Part shown: piece by piece, positions 20,200 through 32,385 of the stretch | Position numbering within the stretch: position 1 is the stretch's first letter | Layout of the letters: each line of letters opens with the position of its first letter | Virus record (IMG/VR): IMGVR_UViG_3300044568_006268 | Span: 1 to 64,000 of that record | From: a virus | DNA: 64,000 nt | Strand: one strand, 5' to 3' | The notes under the pieces: generated by a model | What the model was told of the DNA's origin: nothing | The model's input: only the letters and a program-made list of their open reading frames with translations | The model's database searches: none | Program-made: the position numbers and the translations under genes

Positions 20200-21600
20200 T
20201 TATCCGTAAATATTACCTAAACTTGCTCTATCATCTGTATCATTTCGTAAAGATTTACTAGGTCCGGAATTTAATATAGCAGAAGCAGCATTGACTATTG
20301 CCGTTGGATCTCCGGTTAATGCTCCAGCGGCTAAACCTCCAGCAGTAGTAGCAGAAAATCCATATATGTTACCCATTAATAATTTACCAATTGATGAACT
20401 AATAAGTCTTTCTATTTTATCAGCGGCTAAAGAAGCAAAAGGCAATATTGCGTTATATTTTGGATTTAATACTGAAGATAATCCATAAGACATTTTAGTT
20501 GGATCGTCTCCGCTTTGTAATTGTCCAAAGGTCGATGTATTATCTTTACCACTAGCTTGAGACGATGATAGAGATGCATTATCTACTGCAGCACCATCTA
20601 ATAGGTTTATAATTGTATCTTGTATAAATTGATCGTTCGAATAAATGTTGTATAAATTTACTTCTTCTACCGATTTATAATTAAATACTATTTTTTGAGT
20701 AGCTTCTGCATCAGCTGAAGCAGAAGATATTTTAGTAAGATGAACGTTAGATTCGTCAGGTAGCCATTCACAGCTATCAAATTTGAATAAAAATCTATTG
20801 ATATATGGATTTATTGTATTTGCAGATTCGTTACCGTCGGATGGTGAGATTGCATCTTTAATACCTTTAATAGGATCTTTTTTAAATTCCTGAATTTTAT
20901 CTTTTATTTGACTTGTTGGTGATTTTTTAGAATCATTACCATACGGATCCTTACCTAAAAGTGTTTCATTTTGTTTTTGTTGTTCTGCATTAATATCAGG
21001 AATACCTGCCATCCTAGAAAGATCTAATAATCCACTAGGAGAAGGTTTTCCTTCTCTATTGATAGTTCTAAGTTCATATACGTAAATATAAACAGTAAAA
21101 GTTCGTAAATTATAAGGAACAATTTCTCTACGATATTGATAATCAAAACACGATTTTCTATAAAGGTCCATCAACGCCGACATTCTTAAGTCAATAGATT
21201 CTAAACAATCGATTGATATTTTTCTATCTTCTGGAAGTTTAGATATAAACTCCTCTTCATGAAATCCTCTTTTCCATGCATCAGCTAACCCATCGATTGA
21301 TTGAAAGAACCACGGAGTTGTTTTATTTATTAATTCTAAATGAGATACAAATTTCTTAAGATATTTAGCTCTCGCTAAATCTCCAATATTATTGAGATAA
21401 TTTAACGCGGTATTAGGCATTTCATCATTATAACATAATAATTTACCTTCTGGTTGATTAAAAAAGAAAAGTAATTTAAACCCAAGATATGTTGGATCTT
21501 GATAAAGCAAATATGGGTTCGTTGCAAAATGAAGATTAGTCTTTTTAAATTTATTAAGACCAGGATCTGTATATTTTGAACTTTTTAACGATAATGGCAT
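20200..21600 (-). CDS. Tail/baseplate hub-associated structural protein, unknown family
   Basis: A 466-residue protein. The N-terminal domain has aromatic, conserved-looking text (YLLYQDPTYLGFKLLFFF; TPWFFQSIDGLADAWKRG) and a core segment (YNLRTFTVYIYVYELRTI) that looks like tail-tube-related beta strands. It then has a Lys/Pro-rich linker and an Ala/Gly-rich C-terminus. The gene lies between hub-like and spike genes and starts one base before the stop of the hub gene (TAATG). A gp48/gp54-like tube-initiator role is possible but unproven. Confidence 0.6.
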   Translation of the reverse strand: MPLSLKSSKYTDPGLNKFKKTNLHFATNPYLLYQDPTYLGFKLLFFFNQPEGKLLCYNDEMPNTALNYLNNIGDLARAKYLKKFVSHLELINKTTPWFFQSIDGLADAWKRGFHEEEFISKLPEDRKISIDCLESIDLRMSALMDLYRKSCFDYQYRREIVPYNLRTFTVYIYVYELRTINREGKPSPSGLLDLSRMAGIPDINAEQQKQNETLLGKDPYGNDSKKSPTSQIKDKIQEFKKDPIKGIKDAISPSDGNESANTINPYINRFLFKFDSCEWLPDESNVHLTKISSASADAEATQKIVFNYKSVEEVNLYNIYSNDQFIQDTIINLLDGAAVDNASLSSSQASGKDNTSTFGQLQSGDDPTKMSYGLSSVLNPKYNAILPFASLAADKIERLISSSIGKLLMGNIYGFSATTAGGLAAGALTGDPTAIVNAASAILNSGPSKSLRNDTDDRASLGNIYG

Positions 21601-23162
21601 TAGTAGTTTTTATTTTTAGAAGGGATATTCCATTCTCTTCTTATTAAATTCAATTTCATCTTCACTGGTCCAGGTGATGAATAAGTATATTTTATAGTGT
21701 TGATAACGTAATATCCACTAATATGTTCGTTCTTAATCTGATCTCTAGGATCCGTGCCAGATTTTTCTTTTGTAGTAGGGTCGGCATCTCCTGAACCACT
21801 TTCACTACTTCTTCCTCCAGTAGCATCTGCACTAGGATCAGGTGCTTTATCATATCCACCATCTTCTCCTAAAGCAGTATCTCGATCTTTCATTTTTTCC
21901 ATTCTAGTAGGATCCTTAGCAGAACCTTCATATATCAAAATAGGAATTCTCATATATCGATACAAATAGAAATTCATACCAGCTAATTCAACATCGATAC
22001 TAGTTTTATTAATTTCTTGTAGATTTTGGAAATTAAGTAAACCAGAAAATATATAGCTAGGATGTACGTTATCTGCCGATTGCTTTCCTAACCACTTATA
22101 TTTTACTTGGGATTTATAAGAATCATCACCCTTACGTCCTTTAGGTAGTATTGATTCTGTTTCTGATCCAGGAGTAGTTAAAGGATCTACAAACGTACTA
22201 ATATATTCTGGTTTACCGGCACTGTCAATATCTAAGTATTGAGAATATCTCTTATATCCATTTTTAATCCAAACAGCAGCACTATTATTATTTGGTGCCC
22301 AATTTTCAATAAATACATTAGTTCCTGTTCTATCAGCTCTATTTGTTAGTACTAATGTACCTTTAATAGAATCCTTTACGTCTTGTTGATTATATCCACC
22401 ACTGGCAGGAGATGCCATACTTATATTAACGGTCTCAGTTTTATCTTCTAAATCAAATTGCTTATTGACATTAACTAAACATAAATAATAATATGGGTCA
22501 ATATACCAAGTAAAAAATGAATCATCATCTTTATAAACATTACATAAAGTGTCTTTTACGAAATGTTCGTATGTATCAAATGCACATATACGAGTCATTG
22601 AATCATCGGTTGAAGTTTCATTAGATGCAAAACCTAATTTAACGTCTTCGCATACCGTTTGTAATTGATCGAATGAATTAGCGCTAGGAAATGATTTGCA
22701 TCTTTCTGCTAAAAATCCTGGTATTTTCATTATACCTCTAAAAGAATATGATTGAGTTGCAGGACTACCGGAAATATCCATTATATCAAAATCTATTCTT
22801 ATAGGTTTTTGATTATCTTCATCTGGTGGTTTTAAATATAAAGATATAACATCTCCATCAGTAGGAGCATCTAAAGATAATTTACCTTCACTGTCATTAA
22901 TTGCTAAGTCAAGAGTAGGTATATGGCTAGTCAAATCTAACGCCATATTAGTTATTTGGTCTTGATCGAATCGTGAAGAATTTACCATAATCAAAGGCAT
23001 ATAAGCACCCCATCTCGAAGTATTCTTCGTATTTACTGCTGGATCGATGGTTTCGGCAGCTTCGTCTCTGGCTTCTTTTGATTCTGTGTCTTGTTGAGTA
23101 ATCAGATCGACTTTAATCTTTGGATCTATTATTGATACAATACTTCTTGATATAGTACTCAT
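21600..23162 (-). CDS. Putative baseplate hub protein (gp27/gpD-like)
   Basis: A 520-residue protein. The layout of an N-terminal beta domain, an inserted alpha-helical region with FDTYEHFVKDTLCNVYKDDD and FFTWYIDPYYYLCLVN, and a C-terminal strand GPVKMKLNLIRREWNIP matches gp27/gpD-type hubs, which form the platform for the spike. A low-complexity Asp/Gly/Ser-rich insertion lies at about residues 440-485. The spike gene is two genes downstream. Similarity was judged by eye, so the family call is tentative. Confidence 0.6.
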   Translation of the reverse strand: MSTISRSIVSIIDPKIKVDLITQQDTESKEARDEAAETIDPAVNTKNTSRWGAYMPLIMVNSSRFDQDQITNMALDLTSHIPTLDLAINDSEGKLSLDAPTDGDVISLYLKPPDEDNQKPIRIDFDIMDISGSPATQSYSFRGIMKIPGFLAERCKSFPSANSFDQLQTVCEDVKLGFASNETSTDDSMTRICAFDTYEHFVKDTLCNVYKDDDSFFTWYIDPYYYLCLVNVNKQFDLEDKTETVNISMASPASGGYNQQDVKDSIKGTLVLTNRADRTGTNVFIENWAPNNNSAAVWIKNGYKRYSQYLDIDSAGKPEYISTFVDPLTTPGSETESILPKGRKGDDSYKSQVKYKWLGKQSADNVHPSYIFSGLLNFQNLQEINKTSIDVELAGMNFYLYRYMRIPILIYEGSAKDPTRMEKMKDRDTALGEDGGYDKAPDPSADATGGRSSESGSGDADPTTKEKSGTDPRDQIKNEHISGYYVINTIKYTYSSPGPVKMKLNLIRREWNIPSKNKNY

Positions 23163-23719
23163 TAATTAGTTGTTTGAGTGAATTTTCCAGTTGATGACAT
23201 CGAAGGAGCAAATAAGATATTCTCTCCGTCTGTTTTATATGGTACTTCTCCATTTCTAAGGAGATTTGTTGGTTTTATTTCGGTTGCTCCATTAACTCTT
23301 TTATTTGCTATTTTTTGCAATTGAGCTATTCTAGCAATATCTTTCTGGCTAGCCTTAGTTGGATCTAAAAATAAAGCTTTTGTATCTATTATTGCCTGTG
23401 TTTGCGTTAGTTTTTCTTGTCGATAAAATTTAAGACCAGAAGCTAAAGTAGGAATTACTATAAAATCATATAATTCCATAGAAAATGGATTAGATATTTG
23501 ATTAAATTTTAAAATCATATCCACATAATCAATCGAATTATATGAATCATAAGAAATTAAATCCGGTCTACATATATGTCGATCTTCAATTAACATAACC
23601 TTAGCAATCTGTAAATTAGGATCAGAATAAGATATTTTAAAATTGTTCTCAAGAAAATCCATCACCATGATTCCCTCTCGTTTCATTTCAGATTTTAAGT
23701 CAAATAAGTGAATTTGCAT
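23162..23719 (-). CDS. Putative baseplate wedge protein, gp53-like
   Basis: A 185-residue protein. The segment RPDLISYDSYNSIDYVDMIL, followed by KFNQISNPFSM and IVIPTLAS, matches the pattern of gp53/LysM-type wedge proteins, in which a tail-completion protein senses a partner through (R)xDxISxxxYxxxxYW...NxIxNPF. In T4, gp53 closes the wedge-to-hub interface. Its start overlaps the preceding structural gene closely (3-base gap). No enzymatic motif is visible. Confidence 0.55.
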   Translation of the reverse strand: MQIHLFDLKSEMKREGIMVMDFLENNFKISYSDPNLQIAKVMLIEDRHICRPDLISYDSYNSIDYVDMILKFNQISNPFSMELYDFIVIPTLASGLKFYRQEKLTQTQAIIDTKALFLDPTKASQKDIARIAQLQKIANKRVNGATEIKPTNLLRNGEVPYKTDGENILFAPSMSSTGKFTQTTN

Positions 23720-23722
23720 TTG

Positions 23723-25426
23723 TTATCTTATTGTTTTTGCTGATTGGGTAACCTGTTCTGGTGTGTGATTAGGGAATCTAGAAGTAACAAAATCATGAGG
23801 TATTTGACTAAAATCTTGAGTTTTGAGCGAATCTGCTTTAGATTGACCTCTAGGCGTTACACCACCATTCTGTCCGCCATTTCTTCTATTACCTGCATAT
23901 TTAGTTTCTTGTGAAGGAGAAGTCAAATAAGTTCTACCGTTTCTAGAAAACATACCTAATATTTCAGTTCTATCTCTAGGTCTTGCTGGTGCTAATTTAC
24001 ATGTTACTCTTACCTTTGAAGGAAAATCGTCAAAACCTAAAGCTCCATATACCTCTACGTCAGTTTCAGTCAATACTAAGTTACCAATAGATATTATTGG
24101 ATTTGCTGGGTTTCCTACCATTAGGTGCCATTCTCCAGTAGATTCTCCGGAAAGTAAAGCATTAAGTGCTTGTACACCAGGTCTACCCATTTTATCTAAA
24201 GCTCCACCTGCTATCTGAGACATTAAATTACCTCCCATAGTTTTTGCAGCATTCTTAATTCCTTCCCATGATAAACCTTTACCTCCAGAAAGACCGTTAA
24301 GTTTTCCAGAAATACCAGAAACTAGAGAATCAAAATATCCACTATAATCACCAGCTGCTAATTTATCCGGATCACCAATAGGCTTCATTTGACGAGGATT
24401 TCCTCCATAATACCTAACATCACCTCCCCAGAAAGTACCTCTATTCATCGTACATATCATTATATTTGATAGTAAATCTAACATAGCAACTCTAGGATTT
24501 ACTCCATCGATACTTCTAAGTTCATATTCAAATACGACTGTCATATCTTGCTTAAATTCTAGCCCAGTATCTCTAATTTGCATAGTTTTGATAACATCGA
24601 TAGGACCAAATACTACATTTTCATTTTCGTATGGATTGAAACTATTAGTTGCAGGATTATTTGTTCGAGCAGCAGTTGATGCAGCGGTATCTGTAATAGA
24701 CATTAAAGATTTAATCAATCCACCACCTGGAAGTCCTTCCATTGCACCGGCCTCATTACCGTATCCAGGCTGAGATTCTTTAGTTTGTAATTCTGCAGTT
24801 AATTGCTTAAAATTTAATTTATGATTCCATTTAAGACCTACACTTTCCCATTTATTAGTATCTCCATCTACCCACGTAATTAAACGTGCTATATCCGGAT
24901 TCATATTCTTTTCTTTTGAAAATAAATCATCTTCAGGAGGCAGTTTAAATCTTCTAAGAGTTACCATATAATTATTAGGAACTCTACCATAATTTCTACA
25001 CCAAAGGAAATCTTCCCATGCATATTCAACCGCATTAGATTTTCCTTCTCTACTCCAAGCTATAATATTCGAAGACGTAGGATTAGTTCGTAATTTTTGT
25101 AATGCTTCATCCTTAATACGGTTTGGTGAGTCTAAATAATCTTCTGGAGCGATAGCTACGGAATTCTGTTGATTAACAAAGAAAATCGAGTATCTGTTAA
25201 AAATAGCAGGCTTTCCTTTTTTATCGTAAGTTAGGTATTTTTTACCTGTACCTTTACCGTCTTTACCCTTTATTTCTACACTAGATGGACCAGGAAAATC
25301 TTGGTCTTCAGTAGTGTAATATGTACCAATTCTCATTCCAGTGTTTGGCGGTTTTGGTGGTTCGTTTTCTGGACCGATAGCATTATTGGTATTGCCTGAC
25401 AGAATTGACGGTATGGGTGCAGCCAT
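23723..25426 (-). CDS. Tail/baseplate structural protein (unknown family)
   Basis: A 567-residue protein with a Pro-rich N-terminus and a core containing FEYELRSIDGVNPRVAMLDL followed by LLSNIMICTMNRGTFWGGDV. It also has a membrane-like Gly/Ala-rich patch around residues 370-420 and a C-terminal VYGALGFDDFPSKVRVTC strand. I do not recognise it. Its first-gene position, with a TATATAATAAAA element just upstream, suggests a promoter and the start of a transcription unit covering the hub, spike and wedge genes. Confidence 0.6.
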   Translation of the reverse strand: MAAPIPSILSGNTNNAIGPENEPPKPPNTGMRIGTYYTTEDQDFPGPSSVEIKGKDGKGTGKKYLTYDKKGKPAIFNRYSIFFVNQQNSVAIAPEDYLDSPNRIKDEALQKLRTNPTSSNIIAWSREGKSNAVEYAWEDFLWCRNYGRVPNNYMVTLRRFKLPPEDDLFSKEKNMNPDIARLITWVDGDTNKWESVGLKWNHKLNFKQLTAELQTKESQPGYGNEAGAMEGLPGGGLIKSLMSITDTAASTAARTNNPATNSFNPYENENVVFGPIDVIKTMQIRDTGLEFKQDMTVVFEYELRSIDGVNPRVAMLDLLSNIMICTMNRGTFWGGDVRYYGGNPRQMKPIGDPDKLAAGDYSGYFDSLVSGISGKLNGLSGGKGLSWEGIKNAAKTMGGNLMSQIAGGALDKMGRPGVQALNALLSGESTGEWHLMVGNPANPIISIGNLVLTETDVEVYGALGFDDFPSKVRVTCKLAPARPRDRTEILGMFSRNGRTYLTSPSQETKYAGNRRNGGQNGGVTPRGQSKADSLKTQDFSQIPHDFVTSRFPNHTPEQVTQSAKTIR

Positions 25427-25440
25427 GGTATAAAAGACTA

Positions 25441-25453
25441 TTTTATTATATAT
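25441..25453 (-). promoter_or_regulatory. Putative late promoter -10-like element (AGATATATAATAAAA)
   Basis: The minus strand reads AGATATATAATAAAATAGTC starting right after the stop of the 191-residue gene and about 15-27 bases before the ATG at 25426. It is one of five near-identical late-region copies. Confidence 0.38.
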
Positions 25454-26005
25454 CTACCCTATATTCTCGATGAATTTTTTAGCTTCATCCGAGGTTGCGA
25501 ATAAGTCAGAAAATGCTCGTTCGATTCTAATCGAATATTCTGCAGTAGAGTTTAATTTTAAAGGTCCATCATAAGGAGTTCTGAGAACTATTTTACGAAT
25601 TGCCCTTAATTTTTGAAGTAAGAGATATTCACCTATTCGATTAAATAATTCCATCATCTCATTTTTTGTTTTCACAACTAAATTTGATTCGATGCAAAAT
25701 CGATATTTAGAAGATTCCCCTAACCAATTCTCCATTTCAGTAATGGTCTTAATTTCTTTTGGTATTTGTATCGGTTTTGGTTTTCCTTTATAATTAGTAA
25801 GGAAAGATTTCCCTATAAAATTAGATTTAAGGAAATGAATATTATCATAGAATTTGATAATTCGTATAGAATATACTGGGATGTTTTCTTCGAAGTAAAC
25901 TTCTTCAATAATTCCTTTTATAGGAATCATTACTTCTGGGTCGTAAGTTGAAGTTAATAATGCATGGCAAATACTTCTTTTATCAAGGATTTGGGTTTTT
26001 ATCAT
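25454..26005 (-). CDS. Late-region hypothetical protein
   Basis: A 183-residue protein from the ATG at 26005 (MIKTQILDKRSICHAL). An earlier ATG at 26029 would extend the overlap with the preceding gene from 23 to 47 bases, so the later start is preferred. It has an N-terminal beta domain (KGIIEEVYFEENIPVYSIRI) and a helical C-terminus rich in Arg and Glu. I know of no family. It lies upstream of the tail genes in the same direction. Confidence 0.55.
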   Translation of the reverse strand: MIKTQILDKRSICHALLTSTYDPEVMIPIKGIIEEVYFEENIPVYSIRIIKFYDNIHFLKSNFIGKSFLTNYKGKPKPIQIPKEIKTITEMENWLGESSKYRFCIESNLVVKTKNEMMELFNRIGEYLLLQKLRAIRKIVLRTPYDGPLKLNSTAEYSIRIERAFSDLFATSDEAKKFIENIG

Positions 26006-26387
26006 ATTCGATTTGTGTTGCGGAATCAAATTCCGATAAGAGCAATTCGTCTTCTATATTTGTATCTATCAACAGATGATAGTATACTGGAACGTAACAC
26101 CCTACAAAAAATCCTTTTAATCGATCGATGAATTCTGCGTCTATACTTTCACTAAGCATATAAACAAAATCTGTTTTTCTACACAATCTAAATTTGTTTA
26201 GTTTTTTAACTATTTGAAAATTCACTATATCATCAGACGGCGGTATTTTAGAAGAATCATTGTTGGTCAGTTTTTGGTGTATTTCATAAAAATTAATTAC
26301 ATCGGAATTTTTCTTCCTTACAAAACTGCGCTCAAATGAATCTCTACCACATTTAACAATAAAAACATTTTTAGACATTATTGGCAT
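25983..26387 (-). CDS. Hypothetical protein
   Basis: A 134-residue protein starting MPIMSKNVFIVKCGRDSFER; the start might instead be the Met at residue 4, which would reduce the overlap with the preceding gene. Alternating hydrophobic and charged stretches suggest a compact alpha/beta fold. It overlaps both neighbours, which is typical of a translationally coupled operon. Function unknown. Confidence 0.5.
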   Translation of the reverse strand: MPIMSKNVFIVKCGRDSFERSFVRKKNSDVINFYEIHQKLTNNDSSKIPPSDDIVNFQIVKKLNKFRLCRKTDFVYMLSESIDAEFIDRLKGFFVGCYVPVYYHLLIDTNIEDELLLSEFDSATQIEYDKNPNP

Positions 26388-26721
26388 TTTCTATTAAGAC
26401 CTTTTTTAGAACTTTTAGATTTTTAATCTCTGAATTTAGCTCTTTGATTCTATCATCTATTTCTTCTACTTTAGGTTGATATTTTTCTCCCCAATCAACA
26501 TAAAAATCAATTTGCTCAGCATCAAAATCCGAACCCAATTCCAACCCTAAATCGTTTGAAATATCTTGAAGCAAATCAATGATATCATCGAATGAATTAG
26601 GATTAGTTTCGTTGTCGGTCTTATAAACTTTAAGCTCTTCAGTTTTTTCTTGATTAGATCGAGTATCTGTTACGGTTCGGATTACTCCGTTTGACGAATT
26701 AATTAACTCAATTTTTATCAT
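26371..26721 (-). CDS. Acidic coiled-coil hypothetical protein
   Basis: A 116-residue acidic protein. The C-terminal 35 residues (EEIDDRIKELNSEIKNLKVL) form a clear heptad coiled coil. The middle is Asp/Leu-rich (FDDIIDLLQDISNDLGLELG). It could be a small assembly chaperone or scaffold for tail assembly, but nothing in the sequence decides this. Confidence 0.5.
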   Translation of the reverse strand: MIKIELINSSNGVIRTVTDTRSNQEKTEELKVYKTDNETNPNSFDDIIDLLQDISNDLGLELGSDFDAEQIDFYVDWGEKYQPKVEEIDDRIKELNSEIKNLKVLKKVLIENANNV

Positions 26722-26732
26722 GGAATTTACAT

Positions 26733-27062
26733 TTAAGCTTTTTGAGCCTTTTTAATTTCGGCTAATTTGAGTGGTTTTTCAGATGAGCCCCAAACTTTTA
26801 TAGTTTTAACCCAATCTTCTATATACTCATCAATTTCTTCTGAAGTCTTACCGTCAGCTTTCATTGCTTGTATAATTTTAGTTTGTTTATCTTCATAATA
26901 AGCTTCTTCAGATTCAGCAACCGCTGATGCCATAGCATTATTAAGTTTTGCTCCTCTTTCAATAACACCAGACTTATATTCAGCGTATTTGGCAGGATCA
27001 GTTTTCTTTAACATTTTCTCATATGCTCTTCTTTGAGCACGTGATTGTGACATACCTTTCAT
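26733..27062 (-). CDS. Charged helical hypothetical protein
   Basis: A 109-residue, highly charged, all-helical protein (SQSRAQRRAYEKMLKKTDPA, then SEEIDEYIEDWVKTIKVW). The preceding 68-residue gene overlaps its start by 4 bases (ATGA). No family is recognised. In many T4-like phages small charged proteins in this position assist tail assembly, but that is inference. Confidence 0.5.
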   Translation of the reverse strand: MKGMSQSRAQRRAYEKMLKKTDPAKYAEYKSGVIERGAKLNNAMASAVAESEEAYYEDKQTKIIQAMKADGKTSEEIDEYIEDWVKTIKVWGSSEKPLKLAEIKKAQKA

Positions 27063-27265
27063 TTTTTGTCGGGTTTAGCGTTAGTTTTCTTTGTTGTTAT
27101 TTTATATATCAGTGGTGGAAGTTCCTCTCCGTCAGTCTCACATAATTTGTAATACTTAATCATCGAAGTTAAACTGTTTCGGAATTCTTCCAATTCTAAA
27201 AGTGAATCGAATTCTATTTGAAAATTTTTGTCGGCATAGGGATTATCGACTAGTCGGCTTTTCAT
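27059..27265 (-). CDS. Small hypothetical protein
   Basis: A 68-residue protein (MKSRLVDNPYADKNFQIEFD). It is basic at the C-terminus (TTKKTNAKPDKK). It overlaps the preceding gene by 23 bases and the following gene by 4 bases, so it is probably real and coupled. Function unknown. Confidence 0.45.
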   Translation of the reverse strand: MKSRLVDNPYADKNFQIEFDSLLELEEFRNSLTSMIKYYKLCETDGEELPPLIYKITTKKTNAKPDKK

Positions 27266-27827
27266 TTTTTATGTCATCTTTTTCGACCTCTTCTTCAAAA
27301 TACGAAGAGATTTTTTCCTTAATTGAAGTTTTGACTGCTTCAGTTATGGATTCTATGTTTATTTTTTCGGTAGAAGACTTTATGATTTCATCGATGACTT
27401 CTTCTCTATCAAACATCAGATCTAATAATTCAAGTACTTTCTTTGTTGGTATTTCAAAATCGAAATCTACTAAAAGGGTGACTGTTTCTTTTTTCTTTTG
27501 TTTGTCGAGTATGATTTTTATAGGGTTCTGTTCTACTACCTGTGCAATATGTTGTGCTGGCTGAGGTTCGTTTCCTAAAAGTTTTTCCATTTCTATGAAA
27601 TGGTCTACGGTTTTTGGAGATTCGATCTCGGGTTGTTGACTGTTTTTATAATTGAAAGTTTCTTCGTCAATTTCCTTCAATAGATTTTGAATGTCCGAAG
27701 TAGGCACGACTCTTCCACTTTCAAAATATGTATTATTACTTTCGTCTTCTGCTAAATAAGTTTCAACTCTTCCTAAACGTGAAGTTGAAATCCATTCATA
27801 TCTTTTTTTAACTTCTCCTGGTTCCAT
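27243..27827 (-). CDS. Hypothetical acidic protein, possible tail assembly factor
   Basis: A 194-residue acidic protein. The C-terminal 90 residues (VTLLVDFDFEIPTKKVLELL and the helical stretch after it) form a beta-hairpin plus long helices. A small basic tail (KNEKPTSR) ends the protein. It lies just downstream of the collagen-like fiber gene, so a fiber or tail assembly factor is conceivable. There is no known family that I recognise. Confidence 0.5.
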   Translation of the reverse strand: MEPGEVKKRYEWISTSRLGRVETYLAEDESNNTYFESGRVVPTSDIQNLLKEIDEETFNYKNSQQPEIESPKTVDHFIEMEKLLGNEPQPAQHIAQVVEQNPIKIILDKQKKKETVTLLVDFDFEIPTKKVLELLDLMFDREEVIDEIIKSSTEKINIESITEAVKTSIKEKISSYFEEEVEKDDIKNEKPTSR

Positions 27828-27861
27828 AAAATTAGTTCTATTTAATTTTTATTTTATGAAC

Positions 27862-27869
27862 TAAATATA
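27862..27869 (-). promoter_or_regulatory. Possible promoter -7 box (TATATTTA) upstream of the 194-residue gene
   Basis: The minus strand reads TATATTTA in the 67-base gap between the fiber gene and the 194-residue gene. This matches the TAnnTTTR box seen in the dyad promoters elsewhere in the window. The expected GTTA-N-TAAC dyad is not clearly present at 37-38 bp upstream (only TTATCTAAC), so this is a weak call. Confidence 0.25.
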
Positions 27870-27894
27870 AAACTGTTTCTATCATAAATTCTGA

Positions 27895-30854
<2,960 letters not shown>

Positions 30855-30855
<1 letters not shown>

Positions 30856-31400
30856 TATATAATGCTATTAATTTGTAGATCTACTCTAGGGTTATATTTA
30901 GTAATGTTGCTCTCAACATATTTTTCATCAACATAGCATGGATCCATATAAGAATTAAGTCTAACTGTTATAGTACTATTAATATTTCTTGAGTAATTAT
31001 TGAATAAAGTATTTAATAGGTTTTCATATCTAATCACTTCGCTATCTCGAAATTCCTTTCGAAAAGAATCGTATTGTATACTTTTTACGAAATATCGATT
31101 TTCACTAATGTTGTAGAACTTGTAATTATTGATAAAACCGATATTTTGATTTTCTAATTCGAGGTTTTCGATAATAGGGAAATCTCCAGCCGAACATAGA
31201 TATTTAGGCGAATTTAAAATACTAGCAAAAAAAGATGTAAAACTTTCTATTGTATTGAAATTTCTATATCGATGACCTTTCTTACCAACATCCCTAATTA
31301 AAAAACGAACTTTAATACTTTTGATTTTAATTCCTCGTTTTTGTAGATCTACGACAAAGTCGTTATTTCTTTTGATTAATAATCCGTCCACGTAGTACAC
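30855..31400 (-). CDS. Hypothetical late protein upstream of fiber gene (GTG start)
   Basis: A 181-residue protein. The frame opens with GTG at 31400; another GTG at 31391 could serve instead, since a TATATAAAATAAA element abuts the first one. The product is basic and beta-rich ([20 protein letters not shown]). Its stop overlaps the fiber start by one base (TAATG), which suggests a fiber assembly or attachment partner. No family is recognised. Confidence 0.55.
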
Positions 31401-31416
31401 TTTATTTTATATATCC
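31401..31416 (-). promoter_or_regulatory. Putative late promoter element (GGATATATAAAATAAA)
   Basis: The minus strand reads GGATATATAAAATAAA between the terminator after ndk and the GTG start at 31400. Because it immediately follows a terminator it is a good candidate for the start of the late tail/fiber transcription unit. If it is a true -10 element, the transcript would start at or inside the first codons, so the downstream GTG or a leaderless mRNA must be considered. Confidence 0.4.
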
Positions 31417-31417
31417 T

Positions 31418-31444
31418 ACAAAAAAAGCTTCCAAGCGGAAGCTA
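31418..31444 (-). terminator. Rho-independent terminator after ndk
   Basis: The minus strand has AGCTTCC-GCTT-GGAAGCT (stem 31426-31443) followed by a run of seven T. It ends the transcript of the dCMP deaminase-NDK unit and separates it from the late fiber/tail block, which is the boundary between the non-late and late halves of the window. Confidence 0.85.
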
Positions 31445-31470
31445 ATGAATATCTAAAACGATAGATTATT

Positions 31471-31899
31471 TTATTGAATTCTTTTAGTTTTGTCTATTAA
31501 TTCAGGAAAAAAGAAGGACACTTCAGTAAGTGCATTTTCATCTGAATCAGAACCATGTATTGCATTCGAGGCTATAGACGAGCCATACATACTACGGATA
31601 GTTCCTGGATTAGCTAATTTAGGGTCAGTATCACCTATCAAAGTTCTAAAATCTTCGATTGCATTTGTTTTTTGTAGTGCAATTGCAACAATCGGTCCAG
31701 AAGTCATGAATTTTATTAGGTCATCGTAGAAATCCTTAGATTTATGAACTGAATAAAATTCCGCAGCTTTATCAGGAGTCAGCATAGTAACTTTCATTCC
31801 TACGGTTTTGAAACCTTCAAAGCTAATTCGTTGTATTAATTGATCTGCCGATGCAAATACATCCGGCTTAATCATGGTCAATGTGTATGTTCCTATCAT
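31471..31899 (-). CDS. ndk: Nucleoside diphosphate kinase
   Basis: A 142-residue enzyme of normal family length that transfers the gamma phosphate of NTPs to (d)NDPs through a phosphohistidine. The sequence shows the TMIKPDV start (Lys11), the G-x-x-D/PAxAxPGTIR-type loop (LANPGTIRSMYG) and the active site NAIHGSDS with His115. It is the last gene of a unit with the dCMP deaminase and a HAD phosphatase, supplying dNTPs for phage replication. The start lies 3 bases downstream of the deaminase stop. Confidence 0.96.
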   Translation of the reverse strand: MIGTYTLTMIKPDVFASADQLIQRISFEGFKTVGMKVTMLTPDKAAEFYSVHKSKDFYDDLIKFMTSGPIVAIALQKTNAIEDFRTLIGDTDPKLANPGTIRSMYGSSIASNAIHGSDSDENALTEVSFFFPELIDKTKRIQ

Positions 31900-31902
31900 G
31901 AA

Positions 31903-32385
31903 TTATTTATCTTCGGAAAGATAAATCTTGCTGTACCAATCGAGTTTTAATTTTTCAATGTTACCATATTTGATTCCACATTCGTCAAAGATGTGAAGAT
32001 GTCCTTGTTCTCGGTAATCTTCTATCCAATAAACATATTTGAATCCCGAATTAACTAAGATTTTTGTACACATCTTACATGGAGAAAGAGTTAAGAGGAT
32101 GATGTAATTCTTTGGATCGAATTCTCGGAACTTAGCAATCATATTAACTTCGGCATGAATGAATCCGCTTTCACCTGGAATTAGGGAATCCTCTTCAGTT
32201 CCTGTTACTTCATTTATTGGTGCACCTTTGTAGGAGCCATTATAGCCAAAAGAAGCTATTTTTGTAAAGTTTTTGTGCAATGCCATACATGCAACTTTTT
32301 TAGTTGATGCATTAGATAATGTAGCTATTTGCTGAATCATACCAGCAAAGGTATCAATTTTAAAGTCTATTCTTTCTTGTGTCAT
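31903..32385 (-). CDS. dCMP deaminase / cytidine-deaminase-family enzyme
   Basis: A zinc deaminase of about 160 residues. It shows the catalytic HAEVNMI (HAE) motif and the zinc-binding SPCKMC (PCxxC). The ATG at 32385 is chosen because it overlaps the stop of the preceding gene by one base (TAATG), the usual junction in this genome; an upstream ATG at 32394 would lie inside that gene. It should convert dCMP to dUMP for dTMP synthesis. If the phage makes hydroxymethyl-dCMP, this enzyme competes for the same substrate. Confidence 0.93.
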   Translation of the reverse strand: MTQERIDFKIDTFAGMIQQIATLSNASTKKVACMALHKNFTKIASFGYNGSYKGAPINEVTGTEEDSLIPGESGFIHAEVNMIAKFREFDPKNYIILLTLSPCKMCTKILVNSGFKYVYWIEDYREQGHLHIFDECGIKYGNIEKLKLDWYSKIYLSEDK